A DNA stretch of 64,000 nucleotides from Lewinellaceae bacterium. GTDB lineage: Bacteria; Bacteroidota; Bacteroidia; Chitinophagales; Saprospiraceae. Below, in pieces: positions 9,536-18,526 of the stretch (its first letter is position 1; each line of letters starts with the position of its first letter). The notes below the pieces were generated by a model. That model was not told the DNA's origin and made no database searches. It worked only from the letters and a program-made list of their open reading frames with translations. The DNA is taken from positions 372,001-436,000 of the forward strand of contig JACJYH010000004.1 of assembly GCA_020636195.1 (NCBI GenBank), written 5' to 3'. The translations under genes and the position numbers were made by a program.

Positions 9536-10255
9536 TCAAACAGGGTTAGCAACTTTTATATATTCAGGATTTTGCTGATCAGATTCTACCAATCCATCTC
9601 GAAGTTTTACAATTCTGTGTGCATACAATGCGATATCCGGCTCATGGGTAACCAAAATGACAGTGTTGCCATTGTCATGAATACTTTCAAATATCCCCAT
9701 GATCTCAATGGACGTTTTTGTATCAAGATTCCCGGTAGGTTCATCTGCTAGTATAATAGCCGGATCATTGACCAGAGCTCTTGCAATTGCCACCCTTTGG
9801 CGTTGTCCACCCGATAATTCATTAGGTTTATGCTGCATACGATCCAATAGTCCGACTTTCCCAAGCGCTATTTCAGCCATTTGAATCCTTGTAATTTTAT
9901 CTATTCCGGCATAAACCAGAGGCAAAGCAACATTTTCAACAGCTGACAAACGCGGTAATAAGTTGAAAGTCTGGAAAACAAAACCTATCTGTTTATTTCT
10001 TACTTCTGCCAAAGCGGAATCATCCATTGTACTTACATCAATGCCATTCAAAACATACTTTCCAGAACTAGGACTATCTAAACATCCCAATATATTCATC
10101 AAAGTTGACTTACCTGATCCGGAAGGTCCCATTAATGCAACATATTCATTCTTAAAAATGGAAAGACTCACACTTCTAATTGCGTGGATCGTTTCTTCCC
10201 CCATTTTATAAATTTTTGACAGATTCGAAACTTCTATAATAGATGGTCCTGGCAT
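9536..10255 (-). CDS. ABC transporter ATP-binding protein, LolD/MacB type
   Basis: A 239-residue ABC ATPase. Walker A GPSGSGKST at 43-51, Q-loop at Gln95, signature LSGGQ at 147-151, Walker B IILADE at 167-172, followed by PTGNLD and an H-loop in VTHEPDIA. The PTGNLD and SAVENVALPLVYAG signatures place it in the LolD/MacB/FtsE-like group that drives periplasmic extrusion of lipoproteins or substrates rather than classical import. No permease is adjacent, so its partner is encoded elsewhere. The window also encodes LolA (59643), which makes a LolD role attractive but unproven. Confidence 0.88.
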   Translation of the reverse strand: MPGPSIIEVSNLSKIYKMGEETIHAIRSVSLSIFKNEYVALMGPSGSGKSTLMNILGCLDSPSSGKYVLNGIDVSTMDDSALAEVRNKQIGFVFQTFNLLPRLSAVENVALPLVYAGIDKITRIQMAEIALGKVGLLDRMQHKPNELSGGQRQRVAIARALVNDPAIILADEPTGNLDTKTSIEIMGIFESIHDNGNTVILVTHEPDIALYAHRIVKLRDGLVESDQQNPEYIKVANPV

Positions 10256-10288
10256 GGAATTAATACTTTAAGTTGCTTCATTGAATTA

Positions 10289-10296
10289 CAAAAGTA
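10289..10296 (-). promoter_or_regulatory. Candidate -7 promoter element for LolD-like ATPase
   Basis: Minus-strand TACTTTTG matches TAnnTTTG, 34 bases upstream of the start at 10255. No -33 TTG at the expected distance. Confidence 0.4.
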
Positions 10297-10337
10297 GTGC
10301 TATCCGTCCGATTATCCTCAGTAAATTAGACATAAAC

Positions 10338-10345
10338 TATATTTG
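10338..10345 (+). promoter_or_regulatory. Candidate -7 promoter element for deoxynucleoside kinase
   Basis: TATATTTG matches TAnnTTTG, 66 bases before the ATG at 10412, in the divergent region shared with the ABC ATPase gene. Confidence 0.35.
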
Positions 10346-10411
10346 GATCGTCAAAGTGGTATATTTTTCCAGTTTATCCTTATTTTTACCCTTTAAACCA
10401 ACCAAATCTTC

Positions 10412-11047
10412 ATGACCAAACTCAAGCACATAGCCATAGCCGGAAATATAGGTGCCGGAAAAACCACATTGAGCGAACTCTTGTCGAAACATTATGGTTG
10501 GAAAGTCCAATATGAAGACACAACAACGAATCCTTACCTTGGAGATTTCTATGAAGATATGCAAAGGTGGTCTTTCAATCTCCAAATTTATTTTCTAAAT
10601 AGCCGCTACAGACAAATATTGGATATAAGAAACGGCGGTGAAACAGTCATACAAGACAGAACGATTTACGAAGATGCCAATATTTTTGCACCCAATCTCC
10701 ATGAGATGAGCCTTATGTCTGAACGTGATTTCCAAAATTACCAAGATTTATTTGCGCTCATGTTGAAACAAGTGCAACCACCTGACCTTTTAATTTATTT
10801 AAAATCCGGAATTCCTAAATTAGTAGAGCATATACAAACCAGAGGAAGAGATTATGAAGGCAACATGAGCCTAGAGTATCTAAAAAAACTTAATGAAAGG
10901 TATGAATCTTGGATTTCGAAGTACAATGAAGGAAATTTACTCATAATACAAAATGACAATTTGGACTTCAAAAATAATCCGGAAGATCTTGGATTGATCA
11001 TCGAAAAAATTGATGCAGAAATTCATGGTCTATTTAATCTACGCTGA
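10412..11047 (+). CDS. Deoxynucleoside kinase (deoxyadenosine/deoxyguanosine kinase family)
   Basis: A 211-residue cytosolic salvage enzyme that phosphorylates a deoxynucleoside with ATP. P-loop GNIGAGKTT at residues 11-19; the substrate-side motif YEDTTTNPYLGDFYEDMQRW; the conserved QDRTIYEDANIF segment, whose DR pair is the dNK signature; and a lid region with RGRDYEG. These match the dAK/dGK branch of the dNK family. Substrate preference cannot be read from the sequence. The stop is followed 2 bases later by the start of the YggS-like gene, so the two are almost certainly cotranscribed. Confidence 0.88.
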   Translation: MTKLKHIAIAGNIGAGKTTLSELLSKHYGWKVQYEDTTTNPYLGDFYEDMQRWSFNLQIYFLNSRYRQILDIRNGGETVIQDRTIYEDANIFAPNLHEMSLMSERDFQNYQDLFALMLKQVQPPDLLIYLKSGIPKLVEHIQTRGRDYEGNMSLEYLKKLNERYESWISKYNEGNLLIIQNDNLDFKNNPEDLGLIIEKIDAEIHGLFNLR

Positions 11048-11049
11048 CC

Positions 11050-11691
11050 ATGTATGATTCAATAAAAACATATTTGGATCAACACAATATACAGTTGATC
11101 GCTGTTTCCAAGAATAGAACCTTGGAAGAAATTCTGAGTTTATATCATAAAGGTCAGCATGCATTTGGAGAAAACAAAGTTCAGGAACTTTTGGCTAAAA
11201 GAAGTCAATTGCCTCCAGACATTGAATGGCATTTGATTGGCCATCTACAAAGTAATAAGGTAAAGCAAATCATTCCTTATATTTCTATGATTCAGTCTGT
11301 AGATTCAGAAGAATTATTGATCACAATAAACAAATATTCAATTAAATATAAAATTGTAACTAAAGTTTTACTTCAAGTACATATCGCCAGCGAAGAAACG
11401 AAGTTTGGACTAAGTAGTGAAGAATTATTTTCGCTTATTGATCATGTGAGTGTACACCCATTAAGTAATATTCAAATTTGTGGTCTCATGGGAATGGCCA
11501 CAAATACCCAAGATATGACTGTAGTGCACAATGAATTCAAACATTTACACGATTTATTTGATGAAATTAGAGAAAAGTGTAGTTTTCTTCAGCCACATTT
11601 CCAACATCTGTCTATGGGTATGTCTTCAGACTATAAGGAAGCTATAGAAGAGGGTGCCAATATGGTGAGAATCGGATCAGCTTTATTTTAA
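11050..11691 (+). CDS. YggS-family pyridoxal phosphate homeostasis protein
   Basis: A 213-residue PLP-binding protein of the YggS/PROSC family, which carries PLP but has no known catalysis and helps keep B6 and amino-acid pools balanced. The PLP lysine is expected at Lys21 in LIAVSKNRT. Family hallmarks follow: HAFGENKVQELLAK, WHLIGHLQSNKVK, a GLMGMATN segment, and the C-terminal SMGMSSDYKEAIEEGANMVRIGSALF-type motif that binds the phosphate. It is slightly shorter than the E. coli protein (about 234), as usual in Bacteroidota. It lies 2 bases after the kinase gene. Confidence 0.92.
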   Translation: MYDSIKTYLDQHNIQLIAVSKNRTLEEILSLYHKGQHAFGENKVQELLAKRSQLPPDIEWHLIGHLQSNKVKQIIPYISMIQSVDSEELLITINKYSIKYKIVTKVLLQVHIASEETKFGLSSEELFSLIDHVSVHPLSNIQICGLMGMATNTQDMTVVHNEFKHLHDLFDEIREKCSFLQPHFQHLSMGMSSDYKEAIEEGANMVRIGSALF

Positions 11692-11759
11692 TGATAAAAT
11701 TAATCCATTTATTTGAGTACAAATGAGCCATTTTACACTTTAGCATTAAAAGATTTTAA

Positions 11760-14093
11760 ATGAAATCCATACATATACTTGCATTAATTTTGACCTTATT
11801 CAGTGTTTCAGCATCCAGCCAAACACTACCTGACAGATGGTCAATCATAGATGAACACGTCATTGCGTCCGGAAGAACAAAGAATGACAAGTTTTATGAT
11901 GTAGAAAAACTTGAAGAAATACGCATCTACTTTAACCAATCCAATTATTGGAATCTCCTTACCAATAATTATGCTTCGAAAACAGATATCCTTGCCACAG
12001 TTGTGTATGATGGTGTCACATATGATAGTGTAGGCGTCAGATTCAAAGGCCAAACTTCGTATCGAATGTCAACAGGCCAGAAAAAGTCTTTTAATATCAC
12101 AATGGATTATAAAATTTCAGACCAAAAATTAAAAGGTTATAAGACACTTAATTTGAATAATGCATTTGATGACCCCGCATTGATGCGAGAAGTATTGTAT
12201 TATTCCATTATAAAACGTCACACTGAAGCATTGCAATCCAATTTTATAAGATTGTACATCAATGACGTCTATTGGGGTTTGTACAATAATACTCAACAGC
12301 CTAATAAAACCTTTCTTGGTGAGTGGTATGTGAGCAACGACGGCATCAATATGCGTGCCGATGTGGATTCCAATACGTCCGGGGGTCCAGGCGGTCCCGG
12401 ACCTGGAGGCATGTGGGGAGACGGAACTGCTGCCTTTAATTATCTGGGTCAGGATACGACAGTTTATCAAAAATATTACACACTGAAATCTTCCGGGGTG
12501 GAAGATCCATGGGGAAAGTTGGCATTGGCGACAAAAATTCTTAATACCTATAGTGGTAATGCTTTGAGAGATACGATCGGAAGTTATTTGAATATCGATA
12601 AAATTTTATGGCACCTCGCTTGTGAAATCGTCTTTGCTGATGATGATAGCTATATCTATAAAGGTAAAATGGACTATTATCTTTATTATGATCCGATTTC
12701 CAATCTTTGGACCACGTATGATTATGATGCCAATAGTACTTTTTTTTCAAATCATGTCAATTGGTCTCCGTTCTACAACGCTGACAAAGTCAATTATCCG
12801 CTTTTAAATAAGTTACTTGCAATTCCTGAATATAGACAGAGGTACTTGGCGTATTTAAGAACAATTATCCAAAATTCATTAGGTGATGCATCATTATCAC
12901 TTATAGATCAATATGTCAGTTTAATCCAATCTTCAGCATTTGAAGATACAAAAAAATCAACCACTAATGCGGCATTTACATCTTCTATTGGCACTTTAAA
13001 GAGCTTTATCAACACTAGGAGAACCATTCTTTTAAGCAATGGTGAAGTCAACAGATCCGGATTAAAAGTGGAGAAGGCAAGTATCATTTCCGATCAGGTA
13101 GAGTGGGGGAAGGTCTATTCCAATTCTGAAGTCATAGTCCATGCACAGGTAAGTTCTACAAACGATGTAAAGGAAATGAATGCCTATATGCTCACCAATT
13201 TGAATTCAAAAGCCCTTAAAATCTCTTTGATCGATAATGGTGTGTATCCTGATGCAACAAAAGGTGATGGTATATATTCTGCACTCATGCCTAGTTTAGA
13301 TGCTGGCAATTTGGTATCATTCTATATCGAAACATTAAAAAATGATGCATACCTAACCGCGAGCTACTTTCCTGAAGGTGCTGGTCACGAAATGTTTTAT
13401 TATGTGGTAGAAAGCAAACCACAAAGTAATAGTCCCATCGTCATCAATGAATTTATGCCATCAAATACACAAATTCTAGATGAATATGGTGAAGCCGATG
13501 ATTGGATAGAATTGTATAATACATCAGGGGAAACAGTAGATATCTCCGGATATTCTATCTCAGACAAATCAAATAACTTGTTGAAATTCACCTTTGAATC
13601 CGGTATTTCTATTCCACCATACTCATATTTGATTATTTGGGCTGATGAAGATGGTAGTCAGGGAAATTTGCATGTCAATTTTAAACTTTCAGCAGATGGT
13701 GAAGCAATTTACCTATCCGACGCATCGAATAATTTGATTGACAGTTATGAATTTGGTGCTATTGACAAAGATAAAACGTATGCTAGAAAACCTAATGGTC
13801 ATGGAAACTTTGTTGTTTCAGAACCCACTTTTAATGCCTCAAATGATGTCAGCACTGTGAATCAAGTTCAATTAATTGATTGGACATTTCATCCAAATCC
13901 GGCACAAAATTATATCACTTTCAATACTCTTTTTACGGAAGAAGACGTTAGAGTATATGATATCAATGGCAGATTAGCCCATTCGGAAATATTAAGTTCA
14001 TCAAAACAAACCATAAATGTTGAACAATTACCTAGAGGAATGTATTTAGTAAAACATCATGGTTCAACAAAAAAATTGATTATTGTCAGGTAG
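11760..14093 (+). CDS. Secreted CotH-family protein with lamin-tail domain and T9SS sorting tail
   Basis: A 777-residue exported protein: signal peptide 1-21; a CotH kinase-like domain at about 55-370 (RFKGQTSYR, KKSFNI, TLNLNNAFDDPALMRE, YINDVYWGLYN, and the metal-site-like WTTYDYDANSTF); an Ig-like domain at about 435-555; a lamin-tail domain at about 558-670 starting SPIVINEFMPSN; and a type A T9SS tail over the last 85 residues. A glycine/proline-rich loop (GGPGGPGPGG) interrupts the CotH domain near residue 205. Spore-coat CotH is an atypical protein kinase; whether this secreted relative phosphorylates anything is unknown. It ends 4 bases before the proposed bshB1 start. Confidence 0.88.
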   Translation: MKSIHILALILTLFSVSASSQTLPDRWSIIDEHVIASGRTKNDKFYDVEKLEEIRIYFNQSNYWNLLTNNYASKTDILATVVYDGVTYDSVGVRFKGQTSYRMSTGQKKSFNITMDYKISDQKLKGYKTLNLNNAFDDPALMREVLYYSIIKRHTEALQSNFIRLYINDVYWGLYNNTQQPNKTFLGEWYVSNDGINMRADVDSNTSGGPGGPGPGGMWGDGTAAFNYLGQDTTVYQKYYTLKSSGVEDPWGKLALATKILNTYSGNALRDTIGSYLNIDKILWHLACEIVFADDDSYIYKGKMDYYLYYDPISNLWTTYDYDANSTFFSNHVNWSPFYNADKVNYPLLNKLLAIPEYRQRYLAYLRTIIQNSLGDASLSLIDQYVSLIQSSAFEDTKKSTTNAAFTSSIGTLKSFINTRRTILLSNGEVNRSGLKVEKASIISDQVEWGKVYSNSEVIVHAQVSSTNDVKEMNAYMLTNLNSKALKISLIDNGVYPDATKGDGIYSALMPSLDAGNLVSFYIETLKNDAYLTASYFPEGAGHEMFYYVVESKPQSNSPIVINEFMPSNTQILDEYGEADDWIELYNTSGETVDISGYSISDKSNNLLKFTFESGISIPPYSYLIIWADEDGSQGNLHVNFKLSADGEAIYLSDASNNLIDSYEFGAIDKDKTYARKPNGHGNFVVSEPTFNASNDVSTVNQVQLIDWTFHPNPAQNYITFNTLFTEEDVRVYDINGRLAHSEILSSSKQTINVEQLPRGMYLVKHHGSTKKLIIVR

Positions 14094-14097
14094 TATT

Positions 14098-14817
14098 TTG
14101 CAGGAAGTAGATATATTAGCCATTGGGGTACATCCTGATGACGTGGAATTATGTGCAGGTGGAACGGTAATCAAACACATTGATTTGGGTTATACCCTTG
14201 GTATTTGTGACCTAACGAAAGGTGAACTTGGCACAAGAGGAACACCTGAAATAAGGTTGCAAGAGGCCGAAGAATCAGCCAAATTTTTAGGAATGGCATT
14301 CCGCATAAATCTAGGAATGGCGGATGGTTTCTTTGGAGTATCACAAGAAAACATCCTGAAATTGATTGAAGTTATAAGAGCATGCAAACCCAAAATAGTC
14401 ATAGGAAATGCTATCTTAGATCGACATCCTGATCATGGACGAGCTTCAAAGCTTATCAGTGAAGCTTGTTTTTATTCGGGATTGCTGAAAATAGAAACTT
14501 CATGGAAAGGAACACCCCAAAATCGTCATAGGCCAAACGCCGTCTATCATTATATTCAGGATAAAAACCTTAATGCGGATTTTGTGGTGGATATCACACC
14601 ATTTTTTCAAAAAAAGCTTGATGCGATTAAAATTTTTAGGTCTCAATTTTTTAACCCTGACAGTAAAGAACCTAATACGCCTATATCTTCCTTAGATTTT
14701 TTAGAGTTTGTGGAAGCAAAGAGTCGTTCCTATGCTCGAGAAATCAATGTTAAATACGCTGAGGCTTTCAATGTGGAAAGAGCAATCGGCGTCAATGATC
14801 TTTTCGATCTTCTATAA
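14098..14817 (+). CDS. bshB1: Bacillithiol biosynthesis deacetylase BshB1
   Basis: Zinc-dependent N-acetylglucosaminyl-malate deacetylase, the second step of bacillithiol synthesis. From the proposed start it has 239 residues, with the zinc motif HPDD at 12-15 (family AHPDDVE), GELGTRGTPEIR, the DRHPDHGRAS motif that supplies a further zinc histidine, and a C-terminal REINVKYAEAF-type signature. No ATG is near the conserved N-terminus: TTG at 14098 gives MQEVDILAIG, close to the usual family start, while a TTG at 14083 would overlap the stop of the CotH gene. bshA and bshC are not in this window. Confidence 0.9.
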   Translation: MQEVDILAIGVHPDDVELCAGGTVIKHIDLGYTLGICDLTKGELGTRGTPEIRLQEAEESAKFLGMAFRINLGMADGFFGVSQENILKLIEVIRACKPKIVIGNAILDRHPDHGRASKLISEACFYSGLLKIETSWKGTPQNRHRPNAVYHYIQDKNLNADFVVDITPFFQKKLDAIKIFRSQFFNPDSKEPNTPISSLDFLEFVEAKSRSYAREINVKYAEAFNVERAIGVNDLFDLL

Positions 14818-14905
14818 TTGTTCTCATTTACTCAAACATATCTCAATAATTCTTATAATCTACCCTTAACAATGCAACATGGAAGGGTACTGACGGTAAG
14901 AATGG

Positions 14906-16393
14906 TTATTTAAGATATTCAGCTTTTATCTCCGCATAACTTGGCAGTTTTTTATAGTGCCATTTATGAAGTAGAACTCCGCCCTTCCATAACACTATGC
15001 CGGGATTTGATCTCATAATGGTTTTTAATGTTTTCTCGTCCGCTGTATAAAAATCTGCATTCAATCCGGTTTTGGCCTTCAAATCTTCAGCTTTTTCTTT
15101 ATCCAATCCACTAGTTACTACTGAAAATTTAATATTATCCTTTGCTGCTGCTACCTGCAATGGTTGAATTTCTTGTGTGAAAACATCCAAAAAGTCCTGA
15201 TCCCAGTGAATAATGTATTTTTCCACTGTCTTTTCCGCCACGTCTTTGATTGATGTTTTAATGTCGAAACTATCCTTTATACCTACCACAGGAATGGTAT
15301 CTATTTGATATATTGTGTCTTGAACCACAGCGTAAGTGAGCTCAGAATGAAATTTAGGTTTATATACCACTATCATGAAGTGTGGATCAGGATTGTTTAA
15401 ATATGTACCTGTCATATCATCCTCATCGTAATTCTTTACTTCGAAATCGAATATTTTCGTTGTTGGGATGGGTGGCAGCGATTTAATTTGATCAATGACC
15501 TCGAATTTGCCCTCATATTTTTTAAAATTGGACATATATTCAGCAAATGGGATAGTTTGAATGGCACCTGATTCCTTATCTTTTAACACAACTTCCAATA
15601 TTTGCACTGAATTATTTGATTCAATTTCTTTTGCTTTTACCTGCGCCACATTCGTTCCATTTTTAAACGGTCTAAAGTCTACATGTGGTTCGTTCCAATA
15701 AAAATTATACACACAATAGAAAATTAACAATATAGTGCTGGAGAACAGGATGACATTTCTTCTGCTTTGATTTAACCACTGATGCATCAAGCGTGCATTA
15801 AATAGAAAATAGAATGCAGGAATCAGTAAAAACAAGTCTTTGAAGAATGAAATTTTAGGCTCTAATTTGATAAAATCACCGAAACAACCGCAATCGGTGA
15901 CCCTCATATTAGATAGTTTATATGGTCCCCAAGCGCTGAAATTGAAAAAATTCTGATCCGATGGAACGTATCCCGTCAAGTAGGTAAAACCTGTTAATAC
16001 TGTAAAAAACACTACAAGCAAGAAAAATAACCACGCCGTCAATTTTGGGCGATCACCGAGAATCAACATTACACCAAGAACTATCTCAAAGACGATCATG
16101 AATATGGCAAAAGATGTAGCATATTGCGATAATAAAGGGAATATTGGCGCTAAAAAGTTTAGAAAAGTCCCTTCACATGTTGTATAAAACTCAGCAAAAT
16201 AATCTTGCAACTTGAATGCAGTTCCTAGTGGGTCAACTGCCTTAACCCAACCTGAAAATAAAAATAAAATTCCTGTAAAATACTGAAGAAAGGAAATGAA
16301 AACTGAGTTCATTTTATGTTTTACAGCATAATGCAATCCTGTAACTACTGCTGCAACAACAGCTATGATCAAAACGAGATTTATAATCGTCAT
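14906..16393 (-). CDS. DoxX-type membrane protein with C-terminal thioredoxin-like domain
   Basis: A 495-residue inner-membrane protein with about five to seven membrane segments: 5-20, 30-50, 88-112, 118-140, 178-195 and near 210. It has a CGCFGD motif at residues 168-173, typical of the DoxX/MauE-like proteins of Bacteroidota (the BT_3928 group). The roughly 270-residue C-terminal soluble part ends with a thioredoxin-fold-like region (IKFSVVTSGLD, NPGIVLWKGGVLLHKWHYKKLP) that lacks a CxxC. The architecture suggests a redox role in the envelope, but no substrate is known. It is a single gene, convergent with bshB1. Confidence 0.8.
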   Translation of the reverse strand: MTIINLVLIIAVVAAVVTGLHYAVKHKMNSVFISFLQYFTGILFLFSGWVKAVDPLGTAFKLQDYFAEFYTTCEGTFLNFLAPIFPLLSQYATSFAIFMIVFEIVLGVMLILGDRPKLTAWLFFLLVVFFTVLTGFTYLTGYVPSDQNFFNFSAWGPYKLSNMRVTDCGCFGDFIKLEPKISFFKDLFLLIPAFYFLFNARLMHQWLNQSRRNVILFSSTILLIFYCVYNFYWNEPHVDFRPFKNGTNVAQVKAKEIESNNSVQILEVVLKDKESGAIQTIPFAEYMSNFKKYEGKFEVIDQIKSLPPIPTTKIFDFEVKNYDEDDMTGTYLNNPDPHFMIVVYKPKFHSELTYAVVQDTIYQIDTIPVVGIKDSFDIKTSIKDVAEKTVEKYIIHWDQDFLDVFTQEIQPLQVAAAKDNIKFSVVTSGLDKEKAEDLKAKTGLNADFYTADEKTLKTIMRSNPGIVLWKGGVLLHKWHYKKLPSYAEIKAEYLK

Positions 16394-16420
16394 TGGAATA
16401 ACGTATTAATGAGCAAAGTA

Positions 16421-16428
16421 CAAAAGTA
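16421..16428 (-). promoter_or_regulatory. Candidate -7 promoter element for the DoxX-type gene
   Basis: Minus-strand TACTTTTG matches TAnnTTTG, 28 bases upstream of the start at 16393. The rest of the gap to 16591 shows no other recognisable signal. Confidence 0.4.
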
Positions 16429-16591
16429 CATAACATCTTAGGAACCATGGTATAACACAATCAAATAAATGTAAATCTATTGTTAATTGAATAAATACAC
16501 CATGAAAAATCATGATAATTATGAGTCAAATGCTGATAAACTTCGATATATGTTAAGTAAAATCGGAGTGAATTTCAATGGTGGTGTGATA

Positions 16592-17785
16592 CTAAGAAAT
16601 TGCTCTTCTTTTCATTTCATTGTGTAGCAACTCTAATTCTCGACTCATTTCACCGGTAACGGATGTATTTTCTTCGGTACGTCTGATGAGGTAGGGGATT
16701 ACATCTTTTATTGGCCCATAAACGACATATTTTGCAGCATTGAAACCTGCATTTGAAAGGTTGAATGTGATATTATCACTCATTCCAAACAACTGACAAA
16801 AGATAGCATGAGAATCATTTGGCGCCATTTTCTGGTCATTCATCAGTTGTACTTGCAATAGATTGCTCGTGGCATTGTGAGATGCACAACAAGTAACCAC
16901 TGATGAATGATTTTGAATACAATAGGTTATACCATGATTGAATGCATCATCAGTTTCTGTCTTTGTTTTATGTATTGGACTTGGATAACCTAAGGTGGCA
17001 GCACGTTGCCTTTCCTTGTCCATATATGCACCTCTGACCAATTTAGCACCAAAAAGCACACCTGATTCGATACACTTTTGATGATCTCGTTTTAAATGTT
17101 CTAGTTTGTTTACATTGTACATTTGATATGTATTGAAGACAGTGACACGCTCCTTGTTATATTTAACCATCATCTCCAGTACAAGGTCATCAATAGGATT
17201 TTGAAGCCAGCTTTCTTCAGCATCAACAAAAATACCTACATTTAAATCAAATGCTCTAGCGCAAATCTCCTCTAATCGGTCTTGTAATAATTGAAAATTC
17301 CTTTTATCGCCATCGGATAATGTCTCACCTGCATGCAGCTTTTCTAAAACAACATTATCAACCATTCCTGTAATTTTCGTACTGACGATAGGCACTGAAT
17401 TATTGGATGCGGCCCATTCTATAGCTTTGAGCGTTTCAGCCAAAACCGCATTATGGTCTTCTTCAGTGCTTTTTCCTTCAGCTCCATAGTCCAATATTGT
17501 CTGCACATCATATTCATAAAGCAATTCAATGGTCTTTTGGCTGTCAATAAGCGTTTCACCACCGCAAAATTGGTGGAAAATGGTATTTCTAATAATGGTT
17601 TTTGTCAAAGGTATATGCAACTTAATAGCCCATAATCCAACTTTTGAAAATAATTGGACCAAGCTATTATTATTCATCATTGAAAACAGCCAAGCGGTTT
17701 TTTTAAGTTCTTTATCAGACTTAGACGAAAAAGCAATTTCTGTATTACTGAAATCTAAGGGTTGGAGAGGGTCAGGGTCACTCAT
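16592..17785 (-). CDS. Proline dehydrogenase
   Basis: FAD-dependent oxidation of proline to pyrroline-5-carboxylate, the first step of proline catabolism. It is a 397-residue stand-alone PRODH with the (beta/alpha)8 signatures: VDAEESW near residue 190, KLVRGAYMDKERQRA near 250, VTCCASHN near 295, and the substrate-binding motif YLIRRTEENTS near 367. It starts 9 bases after aroE (reading leftward), so the two genes with acpH form a likely minus-strand operon. The downstream enzyme (P5C dehydrogenase) is not in the window, so this is a two-gene rather than PutA-fusion arrangement. Confidence 0.93.
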   Translation of the reverse strand: MSDPDPLQPLDFSNTEIAFSSKSDKELKKTAWLFSMMNNNSLVQLFSKVGLWAIKLHIPLTKTIIRNTIFHQFCGGETLIDSQKTIELLYEYDVQTILDYGAEGKSTEEDHNAVLAETLKAIEWAASNNSVPIVSTKITGMVDNVVLEKLHAGETLSDGDKRNFQLLQDRLEEICARAFDLNVGIFVDAEESWLQNPIDDLVLEMMVKYNKERVTVFNTYQMYNVNKLEHLKRDHQKCIESGVLFGAKLVRGAYMDKERQRAATLGYPSPIHKTKTETDDAFNHGITYCIQNHSSVVTCCASHNATSNLLQVQLMNDQKMAPNDSHAIFCQLFGMSDNITFNLSNAGFNAAKYVVYGPIKDVIPYLIRRTEENTSVTGEMSRELELLHNEMKRRAIS

Positions 17786-17793
17786 GTATAAGA

Positions 17794-18519
17794 TTATTCA
17801 ATTCTATTCCAAATGGTCCAAGCAGCTTCGGCTTGGTATTCCAACATTTTAAGTCCGTTTTGTGTTCGGGCTCCATGCTGTTTTCCAAAGGACAAAAATA
17901 AGGATTCTTGAGGATTATATATCAGGTCAAACAAGAAAAATTTTTCGTTCAATGTATGATAAGGAATATCCGGACATGCATCCACATGAGGAAACATGCC
18001 AACAGGTGTCGTATTTATAATGAGATTATAATCACCAAAACCATGCAAATTCAGCCATTTGTAATCGTGGATTCCGGACCTAGAAATGATGAGGTAGGGG
18101 ATTCCCAACGATTCAAGAATATAGAAGACAGCCTTTGCAGCACCACCATTACCCAAGACAATCGCTCCCCGAATATTCTGAACATCTTCAATCAACTCTA
18201 TGAGAGAAGTTTCAAATCCTATAGCATCAGTGTTATAACCTACCAACTGATTGTGCTCCATAGCAATGGTATTGACTGCACCAATCCGTGAAGCACCTTC
18301 ACTTAATCTATCTAAATAGCTGATTATTTGTGTTTTATATGGTATTGTTACATTAAATCCTTTAAATAAATTTTTATCGATTTTAGTGTCAAATTCAGAA
18401 ATATCGTTTAGAGGCAAGCGTTCATACGTTGCTGAAATACCTTCTTTCTTAAACTTATTATTGAAATAAATCGGAGAAAATGAATGCTCAATAGATTTAC
18501 CTATAAGACCGAATTTCAT
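17794..18519 (-). CDS. aroE: Shikimate dehydrogenase AroE
   Basis: NADPH-dependent reduction of 3-dehydroshikimate to shikimate in the aromatic amino acid pathway. The chosen start gives MKFGLIGKSIEHSFSP, the canonical N-terminus with the SxS substrate motif; longer in-frame starts at 18567 or 18537 would overlap acpH and add a non-conserved extension. Other hallmarks: NVTIPYKT with the catalytic lysine, GAVNT, GYNTDAIGF, the NADP loop VLGNGGAAKA and NTTPVGM. Length 241 residues, slightly short for the family. It lies 7 bases after the acpH stop. Confidence 0.93.
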   Translation of the reverse strand: MKFGLIGKSIEHSFSPIYFNNKFKKEGISATYERLPLNDISEFDTKIDKNLFKGFNVTIPYKTQIISYLDRLSEGASRIGAVNTIAMEHNQLVGYNTDAIGFETSLIELIEDVQNIRGAIVLGNGGAAKAVFYILESLGIPYLIISRSGIHDYKWLNLHGFGDYNLIINTTPVGMFPHVDACPDIPYHTLNEKFFLFDLIYNPQESLFLSFGKQHGARTQNGLKMLEYQAEAAWTIWNRIE

Positions 18520-18526
18520 TATTGTA

